Source: Endothia cerciana (Eukaryota > Ascomycota > Sordariomycetes > Diaporthales > Cryphonectriaceae). From it: a stretch of DNA of 64,000 nucleotides. A program made the translations under genes and the position numbers. The stretch lies in assembly GCA_026119935.1 (NCBI GenBank), contig JALRMH010000028.1, positions 62,001-126,000 of the forward strand. The letters are read 5' to 3'. This document shows, in pieces, positions 23,601-36,418 of this stretch. The notes beneath the pieces are model-generated. The model worked only from the letters and a program-made list of their open reading frames with translations, made no database searches and was not told the DNA's origin. Numbering within the stretch: position 1 is the first letter of the stretch; the number at the start of each line of letters is the position of its first letter.

Positions 23601-26600
23601 GTGACGTCACCCCTCTCAGAGCTGGTGCCGCAATCTGTGTGTGCGTATTGTACGATCAAAAGCTTTGTATCCTTGTTTGCGTTTCGCGGGATGCGTGGCC
23701 TGGAGTTTAGAGGCTGGTTTTGCATTTACCACGGCGGGTTCGGTCTGATGATGGTTATTGACGTGCTGATGGCACTTGCGTACAACGGAAGGCGGTTGTA
23801 TTCTCTACGGAGGACGTCTCGTTTCCGACATTGTATTAGAGAGACCAGACTTCGGGTTCCAGACAGAACTTCACAGGCCGAAGATTCAAGAGGCGCAGGA
23901 AGACGGTTCAGTGATGCTGTATATAGAGTCGCTCCGGCATAGAGAGAGAGAGGCCTAGATTCGCACATGTCAGACAGGTACTAAAGCTGGTTGGTGGAGT
24001 TCGGTGGTCTATCACCCAGAATGATTTAAAAAAATAAAAATAAAAATAAAAAAAACAATCGCGAATAATCGCCGTGTCTCTCGTTCTAGTCATGCCCAGC
24101 TCCCCCCCCCCCTACAACGCTCTGGCGAACTGCATCGCCCTCAGCCGATCACCCTCCTTCATCTGCATCCCTGCGGCGATCCTCGATCCGACGGATGAGG
24201 AAGCCAATCAGGTGTATGGCAAAAGACTGGGGATTTCAAGCCTGCCTACAGAGGACCACCACTGGCCGTCACGCTCCCTGCTCGCTCTTCTGCATGTCTC
24301 TCTCGAACAGAGGTCCCCATTGAGAGCCACCCCTCCCGTTTTGCCCGTCGGCGACCATTGGCCGCAGGCTTCTTGGGGTTGTCGGATCTCATGATGGAGT
24401 CTCGTTAAAGGTTGCCACAAAGAGGGCAAAGCAAGAGGTCCAGAGAACGGATTGGGATGGAACATTTGGTGATGGGGCCGAAGTGGCCAGTTTTTCTCAT
24501 TCTTCTGAGCAACGCCACCCTCAATGCTGTCCTTGGAACTCATACCAATAGGAAGTACAGGGAATGATACGACGATGAGGCAATGTAAGCAAGTACCTGG
24601 CCACGGAGACTGGGGTTCGGCGTGAGCTCTTCCGCTGCCGGCCGAACCAAGCAAGCCAGATATCTGACAAGGCGACGTACAGGAAGGTCTTGTGAATGAA
24701 ACAATATGGCCAGACCCACCTATCTAGTGGCATCATCAGAAACAGACTGCTTAGTAGCCAACACGCGACGCAAGGTCAGACGGAGGCCCCCATTGCCCAC
24801 GCTGCCTACGGCATGGCAGGCGTCTCCCGCGTCCAAAGAAGCCCAGGTCACCCTTCCACCGCGCCTCCGCACACATCAGCCACCACTTGAACGCCGTGTA
24901 CTCTGGCTTGAATCTGTCGCCGTCCAGCCATCCTCAGCGGCCGGGCCATACCGCCGTCCCGGTCGTGTGGCCCATCCTGCTTCTGCGCCGCCACCGTCCC
25001 CTCGGCGTCCATGGCCGTGGCCGTGATCTGCTTTAGAGCGGTCCTTGTGGCGGGGGAGATTAGTGGGAAGAAGAGGGATCCGGCCCGGTGAGACAGCGGT
25101 TGTGCTTGTGCTTGTGCTATGTCGTACGGGACGAAAGGCTCTGTCAGGTGGCACAACCTCCCTTGACGCTGGATTCACGTCACTTGTGCTTCCTGAGATG
25201 ATACAGTTATGGAGGGGTGGGCAGGGCCACGGCCGAGGAGATTCAGACGCCCGCGGGCAGGGTCCGGGCCCAATGTCCTGGACGGACGCGCTGGAGTCAT
25301 ACTTGTTCAGGTCTCCTATCGGTGCCAGGGTAGGGACACCGAGTCGGCTCGGAGCATTGAGGTCCCGGAAGGGTCGCGTCCGTCTCCATCATCGGAGACA
25401 CCGGCAACGACAGCTCCAGGACAAGCAAGAGAGGCCCTCACCGTGACGACCTATGATATAGCATAGCAAGGCCGAGCCTGTATTACACGCCTCTCGTGGG
25501 ATGATGTGCCATCACTTGCGGAAGGGGGGGGGGGGTTCAGCAGAGAGCCGTTGGACGAAAGCCAACGTGTGAGGTCGTTCGCCGGGCCGGGTTGAGCGAA
25601 CACAGATGACACAGCAGCTTGGGCAGTGTCCTCTCGACAACCTGGCGGCAAACCACTGAGACCTACAGGTAGAAACACCGGTTCATCTACCCCGCCGCCG
25701 CCTACTCGCCCGGATAGGCCTCCCCAGGGGCAGAGGACTGTCGAGGGATCTGCACCTCATGCAGTTGTCTTGCAGTCAGACGCCAGCTAGCCCATGAGAG
25801 ACACGAGAAATCGTCGGAAAGGGATGGGTCCCGGGTACGCAGATAAACAGCGCGAGCAGCCCGGGGTGAAGACCGCATCAGGAGCCCCGGACACAAGACC
25901 ACTTGGCCGTGGCATCACGAACCTGTCGCACGGCTCCCAGCCTACTTGGACCAGCGAGCGAGCCTTGTCACGGGATCAAACGGGAACGAAGTGGCCACAA
26001 GGTACTCAGGACCTGCTTAAGCCACGACCAAACCCCCCAAAAAGGAGCAAACAGGACAACAGGGCCGGAGGACGCTGGAGGCGGCAGGCGACACTGTCAG
26101 GAGCCAGAGAGAGACACAGGAACGACCATGATTACCGGCAGCGCACACGTACCCAATTTTGCCCATTTTTATTTTATTTTATTTGCCAGCCGTCCTCTCG
26201 CTCGCTTCCTTGTTACAGCACTTCCCACCTCTCGCCCCTTTTTAGGATCGGTCTGTTCGCCCCTCGAGCTTGATTTCCCCTTTTGTGAAAAGATCCATCG
26301 GTGCATTCCTACGATTCCGGACTCGGCGTGATGGGGGCTTCTGCACCGAGCTGTGACAAACCTCAGATGCTGGCGTAGCGGGGATCCCGCTATTAAAGCC
26401 CGTACTTAGTGCAGCTACTAGCATGCCGTGTTTCATACTACTGTAGGTAGGCATTCGCCCCGGGCGATAGTGTGGGGGGAACCGCTTCCGCGGCCTCGTC
26501 CTGACTTCTGCGCCGAGTACGAATTATGCGAGGATTTCTTTTCTCTCTTCCTTTCTTCCTTTCTTCCCTCGTCTCTGTTCTCGTGAAATGAGGATATAAA

Positions 26601-29600
26601 GAAAGAATTCTTTAGTAGCTTTTCTAGCAGCAGCCCTAGCTTGCCGCAGTAGGGCCAACCCTTAGCGCTCCCCGAAACTCATTGTTCACTCGAGCGTCTT
26701 GTCTGACGGAGGAGGTTATGGGCCAAAGCGGTCCACCAACACCAGAGGGGGCTGTCCTACCATGCATGGTACCATGGCACCGATGGTAAGCATCTGGTGG
26801 CTGCAACTTACGCAATACTCCGCAGCTGATATGGGAAGCCCCACCTGGCTCCTATGCCCCGATGTTGGGGGCTGCATCTCCGCATGCGCTGTACTCGTGC
26901 TCGTCGGAGACGATGCTGAGCATCTTCGCCTGGACTAGCCCGGCCTGACTCCTATCACAATGCAGCGCACAGCACAAGGCCGGTGGGGGGGGTGGGGGGA
27001 GGGACGCCCTTGCTGGAGCCAGATGAGCCGGTCGGGTGGCGAGGGCAGTCCGTGTGCTTTCTCACAAGCAGTACTCATCCTGAAACTGGGCAACCATCCA
27101 CGCCGATATAGTGCATATAGTAGATGGGGGAGGGGGTTGCGTCACGGAGCTGATGGAGGATGGCCAAGGAACAATCCCCAAACGCGAGAGGGCACAACAC
27201 ATCCTGTAGTACACCTGCCCTGTGCCGCAGGATAGCCAACGCAGCCTCTTGCGTCCATTTCCCCCCGGCTCGGTACGACGAATATGCACCGCGGGGTGGA
27301 GGCTGCTTCCCGCGGCGGGATCTGTTTTGCGCGCAGCCACCCGTCTTTATCGTTCCTCCGTCCGATGTTCAGAAAGGCGTTGGCTGTCCTCGAGGTTGGG
27401 TCTATTTTTATGGCGAGGATCGTGGAGTAGGTCCCTGTTGGTGGTCGCTGTGGAGCCGAGCATGCGTGCGCAAGCGAGTCTCCAGGATCGTCGGAGGTCC
27501 TCGCAGCAAATGGCTCGGCGCCCACGTGCCATCTCGGGGCGTTGCGCTGGGATCGACCAGATCTGGTCTAGACGTCAGAACTCACATTTGGACGACCCAG
27601 CGCGATGTTGCCGAATCGAGAATCTTAGGATCGTCGAGAAGGATGAAGGATTTTTTTTTGGGGGGGGAGGGGGGGACGGTTGGACCGCTCTACGGCGGAC
27701 AGGGACCGACGAGCGATTTGTGCCGCTGTAGATCACGAGTGTAGCGAGCGATCTTCCCCGGCTCGACTCTTGGCGTTGAGATAAAGTTGTGCGTGTGCGC
27801 GTGACGAGTGTTCATCTCATGGCCTTCGCCGATCCACCGAAACGCTTGGCGGGCCTCCGAATAAGACTTGTGGTCTTCGTCTCACATGTATTATCGTCCT
27901 TGTCTGCACGTGGGAAATGCAAAAGAAGGTTGACAGTGAGCGTATGACGTGGGGCCAGTTATCGAGACAGGCGGCAAAGACTGCATGAAACAGCGGTGCT
28001 GGTGGGAGGGTGTCACCAGGCAAGGCCCAACCAAGCCTACCCGCAGGCCTAGTAGGAAAGGTAAAAAAAAAAAAAAAAAAAAAAAAAAAGCACAGAGTGA
28101 GTGCCTACACACAGCACTACCACCTGGCCTGTACCTGGCTCGCAAGGCGCGTGTGCCCCCAGCAGGCCGGTCTCCGAGGCAATTTCGGCAACCCGCCAAG
28201 CGGGTTTCACCAGTAAGCACTCTCAAGGCATCCCGGGATTGCCAGCGCCCCCCCCCCCCCTGCGAGGATCAACCAGGCCAGCCCGCCAGCCTGCCAGGGG
28301 GACAGAGGCGCAGGTTCTCGTCCTGCTGGGTCAAAATGCCGCGCTGACCAAATCCAAAGGATCGAGAGACGCCACGCAGGCGGCCATAGCTCGCGGCCAA
28401 TGGCCAGGGCGACTACCACTCGCTTCCGAGGTTGAGTGGTCGTCGAGCTGTGGGCCGGCGGGTTTCAGGCCCGTGCGCTCATCACCCAGAGTCCTAAACG
28501 ACGGCGCCGGCGGAACAGACCGTAGCGTGTTTGTGGATAACCATACCATAGTAGCGCCTCTACGGTGGAAGAACGGCGCGGGTGACAGCGTCTGTTTGGG
28601 ATCGCTGACGTTGGTAGCGGGTAAGCCTTGGCACGCAGTCGGGGTGTTTTGAACCGCATCCCTGGGGAGGCCGTCTGTTGTTCGTCCCGAGTCTATCCAT
28701 GCCCGCCGCCCGTTTGTGTTGTTTGGTGAGGCAAATGGGAATGGGAATGGGAATGGGGATGGGGATGGAATGGGATGGCGTCAGGTAATAAAAAAAAGGG
28801 GGCAGGATGGCCGGCTCCTGCAAGCATTGGACGGAACGCAAAGGCAGTCATCCTAGGAATCCGAGCATGCATGTACCCTGCCTGACCTTGACAGTCAAGG
28901 TGGCCCTGGGACGGCGAAAAAGGAACGCTGACAGCGGTATTTAGTGTCGATTGGCTGTGGGTAAAACGTGCCTGGTTCCTGCATTTCGGGCTGCAGGTGA
29001 GGGGCTAGGGTAGACCCTGTCGGGGTCGAGCAGTGGGGTCAATCAACCCTTTGGGGCACTCTGCTCCTGGGAGAACTTGGCAACGTGGCGCGATTCAGGA
29101 CAGCGGGCGATGAAGGGCTGCTGCGCACGGCCTGTCATACATACCATAGCACTATAGTATTACTACTATGTGCCCGTGAGGAGGCCCGTGAGGCGTACGT
29201 GTGTATCCCGACCGCTCAGAAGATGACCCGTGATCAATCGATAAGACAATCTGAGGCTCCCACGAGACCGGCCTGAGGTCGCAGTCCTGCTATGGTGGGC
29301 CTGACGATGATTCGCATGGCCCGCAAAAAGGATAAGGTCTAGAAGGGGGGGGGGGGGGCCTTGGGAGGTCAAGGCGGCCACGGACTTGATTAGGGTTTTG
29401 CGGGCTCCCTGACGGTCCTCTGGATGTTGTGTGCGAGCGCGGCTGATCGGTTTGCAAGGGGGGGAGGCCGGAATTCTGCCCCGCTGTTCATCCCATCATT
29501 GGCTGCCTGTCTGGACGTACCAGGGCCATGGCGGTCGCAGACCAGCAAAACAACAGCAAGCCAGCATGGCGGCTGGCATGGGGGTACACAGCAGTACAGG

Positions 29601-30589
29601 GTGCGATACCTGCCCGGGGGATAAGGCGCTGGCCGGTGCCCATGCGGTCTCCTGCCAGAGCACCCGGCCAGGTCGTTAGCAGGCCCAGCCCAGCCGTCAG
29701 GTACTCCCCTCCGCAGGGGCCAGGTCGTCGTCAGGTCGTCTCGGACGGATTTCGAGCCAACGGCCTGGGTGCCTCGGTGCAAGGGGGCCCGTGACCCAGG
29801 CCCGGTCCATCCCTGGCGCCATGTCACCTCCTTCCCGCCCTCTCCCCTGGTGGCACCACCCACATCACAACAAAGATCCATTGAGGCGTGGCCAGTGGGA
29901 CAAGGACGTCGATGGAATCTTGGGAAGGTCTCTTCTGCCCCGGCTGAGATCCACTGGCAAGTCTGGAACCCCGTCGTTCATTTTAATAGCCGCCCCTCTC
30001 CACCACGCAACAATACCCGACATGCCCTTTCGTGTTCCCCGTTCCCTCTTCAAGCTTGATACCCACCACATCCTCGCGGCCTCCCCTCTCCTCCCCCCCC
30101 CCCGGGCACTACACAAGCCCAGTCGCTCCCTACAGTACTGCCCGCTGTCTCTTTCTCTTGAGTTCTCGGCACCGGGTGTGTTGCGATACGAGTCACGCTC
30201 CTTTGCCCTGACCTGGGACGAAATAAAAATCCAACGCCGCCCCCCCCCCCCCGCGGAAACGAAAAGGAACCGACGCTCGCGTCCCTTTTGCGTTTGGCTC
30301 TTGCTCCCTTCACCAACCGTCAGCTCAGCCAGCCAGCTCGGCTCCTCAGGCGACCCCGACGCCCAGGTCCACGCCTACGTCTTTGGCAACGCGTCCATAT
30401 TGCGCAATCATTCACTCTGCGTCTTTGATAGACCGCCTTTCATTTAAGCCCTGATCCACATCGCCCGCTCGCCGTGGCCTCCTCAGGATATCATCACCCC
30501 CATCCCCCCCCCCACCTGACCGTCTACCGGCACGAGACACTCCCTTTCCCTGTCGATACTTGCTTGAGTGCTGTTCCACGGCCGACAAG
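23601..30589. other. 7-kb stretch without a recognisable gene
   Basis: I see no family motif or spliceable conserved frame. The stretch contains an AAAAT-type run (24028-24055), C or G runs (24102-24112, 25524-25535, 28248-28260, 29345-29357, 30093-30103, 30240-30252), an A27 run (28063-28089) and an ATGGGA-type microsatellite (28735-28776). The last 500 bp are pyrimidine-rich and are probably the GH128 promoter and leader. Several open frames of 130-220 codons lack start context, domain or codon structure that would support them. A non-coding transcript or lineage-specific gene cannot be excluded. Confidence 0.5.
28735..28776. repeat. ATGGGA/ATGGGG microsatellite
   Basis: Tandem six-base units ATGGGA and ATGGGG continue for about seven imperfect copies. 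It lies in non-coding DNA with no evident role. Confidence 0.85.
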
Positions 30590-31834
30590 ATGTTCACCAA
30601 GCCCAGCCTCGCCCTCCTGGCCTTGGCCACCGGCGCTCTCGCTGCCAACCACCACAACCATGCCCAGCGCCACCAGCAGCACCAGCTTGACAAGAAGGAT
30701 GTAGTCTACGAGTACACCACCACGGAGACCGACATCACCTGGCACACCGTCTACGTCGATGCCCAGGGTGATGTCGTTGGCGCCCCTTCCGCAACCAGCG
30801 ACGCCGTCTTCGCCCCCTCTGGAGCTTCTGCTCCCGCTGCGGTCGCCGCCAGCAGCAGCTCTTCGGTCTCGTCGGCGACTCCCACGCCCTCTTCCTCGTC
30901 GACCTCGGTCGCCATCCCTACCACTTCATCCACGGTCGCCCCCACGACCCTGGTCACCAGCACCTCTTCGGCCGCAACCTCCACTTTCGAGGAACCTGCT
31001 GCGGCGGTTGCTGAGGCCACCACCTCGTCCGCTTCCGAGGCTGAGGCCGCTACCGCCTCAGCGGTGGCCGCTGCCTCATCTGTGGCTACCTCCTCGACCT
31101 CCTCCGGCTCCGGCAAGCGAGGTGCGGCTTACAACACCGCCAGCCTCGTTTCCTCCCTGACCGGCTCCGGCAGCAAGGTCTCCTGGGGCTACAACTGGGG
31201 AGCGAGCTCTGACGGCCTGACCAGCGATCTCGAGTTTGTCCCCATGCTGTGGTGCTCCACGGGTACCTTCCCCACCGACTGGTCGACGAACGCCCAGAGT
31301 GCTATCGACTCCGGGTCCAAGTACCTCCTCGGCTTCAACGAGCCCGACAACCCGTCCCAGTGCAACATTGATGCCTCCACGGCTGCTGCGGCCCACATTG
31401 AGTACATGAACCCCCTCAGCTCCAGTGCCGGCATTGGTGCCCCTGCTGTGACAAACTCCAACGTTGCGGGCGAGAGCCTGGACTGGCTCGAGGACTGGGT
31501 CACCGCATGTGCTGGTAAATGCGACTATGACTTCTGCCCCGTCCACTGGTATAACACCATTGAGGCCGGGGCCGACGACCTGCTCGACTTCGTGACCAAG
31601 GCCTCGGCGAGCTGCGGTACCGGCAAGGACATCTGGGTCACTGAGTTCGCGCCCAACGTCGACAGCCCTAGCGATGAGCAGATCAGCGACTTCCTGGAGA
31701 CGGTCCAGGACGCTTTCGACAACAACTCCACCTACAGCTTCGTGTCGCGGTACGCGTACTTCTACGTGAACGATGGCCTGCTGGTCAATGGCGATTCCGC
31801 CTCGTCGTACGGCCAGACCTATGCCTACTCCTGA
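30590..31834 (+). CDS. Secreted GH128 (Asl1-like) beta-1,3-glucanase, 414 aa
   Basis: This is a single-exon gene. The chosen ATG (30590) gives a signal peptide, MFTKPSLALLALATGALA; an in-frame ATG ten codons upstream would bury it. A His/Gln-rich segment and VVYEYTTTETDITWHTVYVD, common in fungal wall proteins, follow. Next comes an Ala/Ser/Thr-rich linker (about 70-175) that is probably O-glycosylated, and a Lys-Arg dipeptide at 176-177 that could be a Kex2 site. The catalytic domain covers about 180-414: KVSWGYNWGA, FVPMLWCS, YLLGFNEPDNP with Glu 251 (acid/base) and IWVTEFAP with Glu 352 (nucleophile), ending RYAYF. GH128 enzymes cut beta-1,3-glucan, so remodelling of the fungus's own wall is the likely role. 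No GPI signal or carbohydrate-binding module is visible. Confidence 0.93.
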   Translation: MFTKPSLALLALATGALAANHHNHAQRHQQHQLDKKDVVYEYTTTETDITWHTVYVDAQGDVVGAPSATSDAVFAPSGASAPAAVAASSSSSVSSATPTPSSSSTSVAIPTTSSTVAPTTLVTSTSSAATSTFEEPAAAVAEATTSSASEAEAATASAVAAASSVATSSTSSGSGKRGAAYNTASLVSSLTGSGSKVSWGYNWGASSDGLTSDLEFVPMLWCSTGTFPTDWSTNAQSAIDSGSKYLLGFNEPDNPSQCNIDASTAAAAHIEYMNPLSSSAGIGAPAVTNSNVAGESLDWLEDWVTACAGKCDYDFCPVHWYNTIEAGADDLLDFVTKASASCGTGKDIWVTEFAPNVDSPSDEQISDFLETVQDAFDNNSTYSFVSRYAYFYVNDGLLVNGDSASSYGQTYAYS

Positions 31835-33937
31835 TCACCGGGCTGCATCGGTACGATCTAGGCGTTCCTTGATTTACAGGACTGGTTCTCGGCGTTCAGC
31901 ATGTGCCCCGAAACGCATTTGCATAGGCGATCCCATGATGGTCATCTCACACACCTGGGTTGTGGGTGGGCTCATCTGGGCGGGAAAAGTGCTTCTTATT
32001 CCCTGTACATATTTAGAGATCTTGGTCTCGGCCTCTCACGGTGCCGAGCCGGGTCGGGGACCCCTTTGGACGCACACTCCCAAGCAATGCTTAAATTCTA
32101 TTCGAGCCGGGTAGCAAGGACGAGCAAACGACACTTGGCAACCGGCGGGAAAAATTTTGACAGTTGAGGTACATTTCGATGATAGATACTTGACGAGCTA
32201 TGCCCCCAAAAAACGACTTGCTTTAGCGGAAAGCCTGCGCGCCCTCCTGCCGGTGCATGACGTGACATGAAAACCTTCGTCCCCATCACCCATCTCGACA
32301 TACCCCACCGTGTTGCTCAGCCACCTAGGCGTGGACGGGGGCGCGGTAGCTCATTGTCAAGGGATGATGATATACCTCGACCGGAGTGACCGCTCGTGAC
32401 TCAGCCCCCCTGGCTTGGCGTGTTTACTTACTCAGGGCGGGCACCACGCGCGCGCGTATCGCAACCCCACATTCCAGAAGGGAGAAGGGCACGGCGCGCA
32501 GCAACGCGCCACGGGGGAAAGCCGCACATCCAACCCCCGGAACGAGTTTAGGTCGACACACCAACTCCCCCCACCCCCGGAATAACGCGAAGAGGAGCGG
32601 GGGGGAGGGGGGGGGGGAAGGGAAGACAAAGACATTGTGTGGGTGGCAGTGGGGGGCAAGAACAAAGAAGAACAAAAAAGCAAGGACGGGAGGGGGAGGT
32701 CGGCGGTGGGGTTGTGGATGATGTCCATCTCCCTCTTCCCCCTCTTTTCTTTTTTTTTTTTTTTTTTTTTTTTTTTCTTCTTCCCCCGTATTTCGTATTC
32801 CGTGAGGTTTGAGGAAGACCTGGCCGGTCAGTCAGTCAGTCCACCAACCGGAGGGAAACCTCCCGACTGAGGGTTAGGTTGGTTCTGATGAGGACGTCAT
32901 CCTCATGCCAGTCGTGATGATCGCCGCCGGGAGGAAGGCTTTCTTCCCCTTGGACGACAAAAAAACAAAGCAACAACAACAACAACAACAACAAAAACAG
33001 ATAAACCAGTCACCCTTGTGCCCTGCCCCCCCCCCTCCCCCAGCCCCCAACAGTCCGGTTAGGTCCGGAGCACGGGGGGAAGACCCGAGCCTCGCCTGAG
33101 CCTCGCCTGAGCCTCGCGACCTCTCCTGGGGCACGTGAGGAGCGTCGGTGTAATACGGACGGGGCAGATGTGCTGGTTGTGCCCTCAGGTCCGTCGGGTC
33201 GGTCTATGGCACGCCACATTTGTTCACACCCGGGGTGGGCATACTCCGGGCCCATAGACCGACGCGATGGCAGACTCTGGCGCTGCGCGCCTTCTTCCGA
33301 TCAGCTGGATGCTGATCGCTGCTGGTCAGAAGAGCGCCGAGGACATCCACGCCTGCTGGTGGGGCTTCGAGAGGTGAAGGATAGAGGGGACCCGGCCCCC
33401 CCCCCCCCGGGGGACCGAGACACAGAGATGCACCGAGACGAAGCATCTCTGAAGGCTAACAACATCCATAGAGGGAGGCGACGCAGAGAAGTCGATAAAG
33501 AAGTTTTCGGAAAGCAGGCAACCCAGGGAGATTACAGAATGTACAGTATGGTTTACATTGTATAGTACAATACGGATAATCTTTGACGGGATATGCTCAG
33601 GCACCATCGATCTCGTGTCGTAACTTGCCTGCCCACATATCGAGTTCCCCATAGACCCCAGCCGACCAGGTCATGCCGTTGCCAGTGAGGAGTTGATGTC
33701 TTCATACACCTGCTGCAACTGCTGTGGTGATGCGGGACATGGGATTCCTGAGTCGCCCCCCCCTCACCAGACTCAATCCACTGACCGGCATAATAATAAG
33801 AACAGGCAGCTCCTCCGGGACAGGAGGCCTATTCCTGATATCCTACAACCTGCTGGACACTTTGGCGGGCAGACCGGACGTGGTTGTATTACCCAACCCC
33901 CCCCCCCCCCCTGCGAGGTAATCGGTTCTGGACGTCC
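31835..33937. other. Intergenic, convergent 3' ends
   Basis: No gene is seen. It holds a G run (32607-32617), a T27 run (32750-32776), a CAA microsatellite (32971-32994), three near-perfect 11-base GAGCCTCGCCT units (33087 onward) and C runs (33396-33408 and the C15 at 33897-33911). Confidence 0.55.
32971..32994. repeat. CAA microsatellite
   Basis: Eight CAA units run in tandem in the non-coding gap, flanked by A-rich sequence. Confidence 0.9.
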
Positions 33938-36418
33938 CTAGTCTGCGTGAATCGCGTTGTGCTTCGGGAACACAATGTCCAGCCTGCCCGTCCAGTAATG
34001 ATGCTGGCCGACTTCACCCGTGATCTCTCCTTCGTCCTTCAGCCTTGCGTATGTCTCCCGCGTCGCCAGGCGAAACGCCTTGATCTCCTCGAGCACATCC
34101 TTCATGCTCTTCAGCTCCGCAGGGGTGGCATCTGCGACCTCTTCGTCGGTAGGCTCCATGATCATGTCCCAGGCGGCGCCGAAGATGTAGGATCCGGGCG
34201 GGACCCCTGCGGCGACGTGACACGGCGTGGCAGCCGTGATGTCGTGCATGCCACACCCGGTGGGTCCGCATAGGTTGCGCATGTATTCGTTGATCGCGGG
34301 CGGGTTGTCGGGCGTGAGAACGCCGCAGCCGACCCACACATGGAGGTAATTACCATTGCCGGAGTCGCACCTTAAGTAGTCGGTGTCGGTGTCATCGTAG
34401 GGGGGGCCGATGAGATACTCCACGGACGTGCTCTTCTGGATACCTACTGCGTCGCTCGGGCGAGTGCTTGGTTCCTTTGCGGCACTCTTCGCGGACGGGC
34501 TGGGCCCGGCGGCATCTACTCTGCTCGCCGGTGACGACGACGGAGCATCCCACACGCTTTCGCTGAAGAACGAGAACTCCTCCACGGCCTCATCGACATC
34601 CCTATCGCGGTCCGGATCGAACGACCAGCCCTCCATCAGGGGGTCAAATTCAAGTATGATGTGCCGCAGGCCGCGAAGGACTGGCGCGGCGCGATGATGC
34701 GCACAGGACTTCCTCGTCTGCGCGATGCTCTGCTCCTGGGTGGCCGCGAGCCTGAGAAACTCGATGAGGCGCTCCGTGGTGACACCATTGGAGTGGCGCG
34801 GGATGAGGCAGAGCGTGAGAGAGGTGATTCGAGGGTTCATGTCTGGGACGAAGAGCTGTGGGACCGCAAGGTCGAGGCGCTGCCGATTGCAGGTCTCGGC
34901 CAGCCAGATGTCCTCCAGGACACGCGTCTCATCGGATCTTACGGTCGGGACGTTGGTGACCAGAGAGTGGTGGATCCTGAGGACGCGTAAATTTGACGAG
35001 ATCACCGGCCGGAAAAGGTAAGCGGCGCCGGGAAACCCATGACAGAAAGAGAATCTGTGTGCGGAAGCTATTCCGGCCATATCTTTTGCCTCATCGCCAC
35101 AAACCAGGTACGTGCCGCCCTCGCACTCGAAACGCTCGATGTAGCCCGAGTTGCTGGCCAGGAAGCGCTTAACTCTCCTGGAGGTGAAAGACAGGCCGTT
35201 GAGGTAGACGTGTGTCAGGCCTCTCAGGGCCGGGACACGATGAGGCATGTCCGGCGATGGAGGGATGGGACCGTGGAGGCTGCCGGCCAGAGCTTGGATC
35301 GCATCTTCCACAGAGTCACCACGGACCGGCTCCGTTCCAGTCAACCGAGTCAAGCTTCTGCGTCGAGCCTGGCCATCAGCATTGGCTTCGTCTGTATCAT
35401 AGACCGGAGAGTCCGCGAGGTACCGATCTGGGTGTGAGAATGTGGCGCTCCAGGTGGATTCGTCAACGAAATAGTGACGATCGAGTAACTCGGCATTCCT
35501 CAATTTGCCCTCAACCTCAAAATGTTGGTCATTCTGCAGCCTGCTGTCATCGTCATCGCGGACGCCCCAGTTTATGTTGTCGGTAAGAGAGGCGTCGCCA
35601 AGAACATTGTCGGACAGGTCAAGGCTCCAGAGCTGACGACCGAATTGCCCCAGCAGTTTGGCAGCTGTGTGTTTATCAATGCCCTTTCCTCTGAGCTTCA
35701 AGATGCGCAGGTTTGGCAGGTTGAGAGACGAGAATGAGTTGTCCCACAATAGGACCCTGGCCCAGCCACCCGTGTATGACAAGTCGAGGCAGACCAGGCC
35801 GGCCAAGCACTGGGCATCGAAGAGCCTGGCTGGAATTGCCTGCTTGCAGTGCGCCACGCTGAGAAGGTTGACGTTCTTGAGCGGACGCTCGTCTTTGGTC
35901 AGAAGTCGTTGCAGCGAGACGAAGTCGAGATCCGTACGTCCGTCGAGGACAAGGCAGCGCAAGTTTGGCAGCTTGGCAGCGACTCTGCAGAGCTCGTGCG
36001 CCATGCCAGGCCAGAATCCGTCTGGATAGGCTGAGGGGGGGCTGCGGAGGGCACGGAAGTCTAAGACGACTAGCATAGCCAACGTTGATCTTCTCGTCGC
36101 GGTTCCCGTGCGACGGACAGAAGAGATGAAATTGAGAAACCACTGCTGCTCTGAATGCAAAGTATTAGCACCTGTGGTTGCAACACGATATTGAGGCTAT
36201 GTGGCTGAGCCGAGTGCGCACTCACCGTGGTCGGGATCATCAATGCCTAGGGCTCTGACCATCTGGAGAGGGTCTTTCCAAAGCCGGGGTGCAAATTGAG
36301 CATAAACCTCCGTCGATACAAGACAGAGATTGTAGTAGTCGCACATGTCAACGTAGGGGGCAACAATGCACCATCCACACTGGCTCGTAGCCTCCCTGTA
36401 CGTTGGTGGCTGCTCCAT
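33938..36418 (-). CDS. F-box-like / leucine-rich-repeat-like protein, 801 aa
   Basis: Two exons are modelled: 36418-36226 and 36150-33938, with a 75-bp GTGAGT...TTCAG intron in phase 1 and a GCTAAT branch site. The N-terminus has a short F-box-like helix pair (APYVDMCDYYNLCLVSTEVY, then LWKDPLQM). The middle shows leucine-rich-repeat-like strands such as LPNLRCLVLDGRTDLDF, LAGLVCLDLSYTGGW, LPNLRILKLRG and LWSLDLSDNVLGDASL. The C-terminal 150 residues include YLIGPPYDDTDTDYLRCD, GCGVL and a HNAIHAD end, which I cannot place. F-box proteins of this build recruit substrates to SCF ubiquitin ligases; that function is inferred from architecture only. I do not recognise the individual family. The 5' flank carries an imperfect 92-bp direct duplication. 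Confidence 0.75.

Noticed and set aside
29390..30447. Overlapping frames of 163 and 218 codons on opposite strands ahead of the GH128 gene
   Set aside because: They overlap each other, contain homopolymer-encoded runs and show no family motif. The area looks like promoter and leader.
32397..32403. TGACTCA between the GH128 and F-box genes
   Set aside because: It lies between two convergent 3' ends, and about eight such 7-mers are expected by chance in the window.
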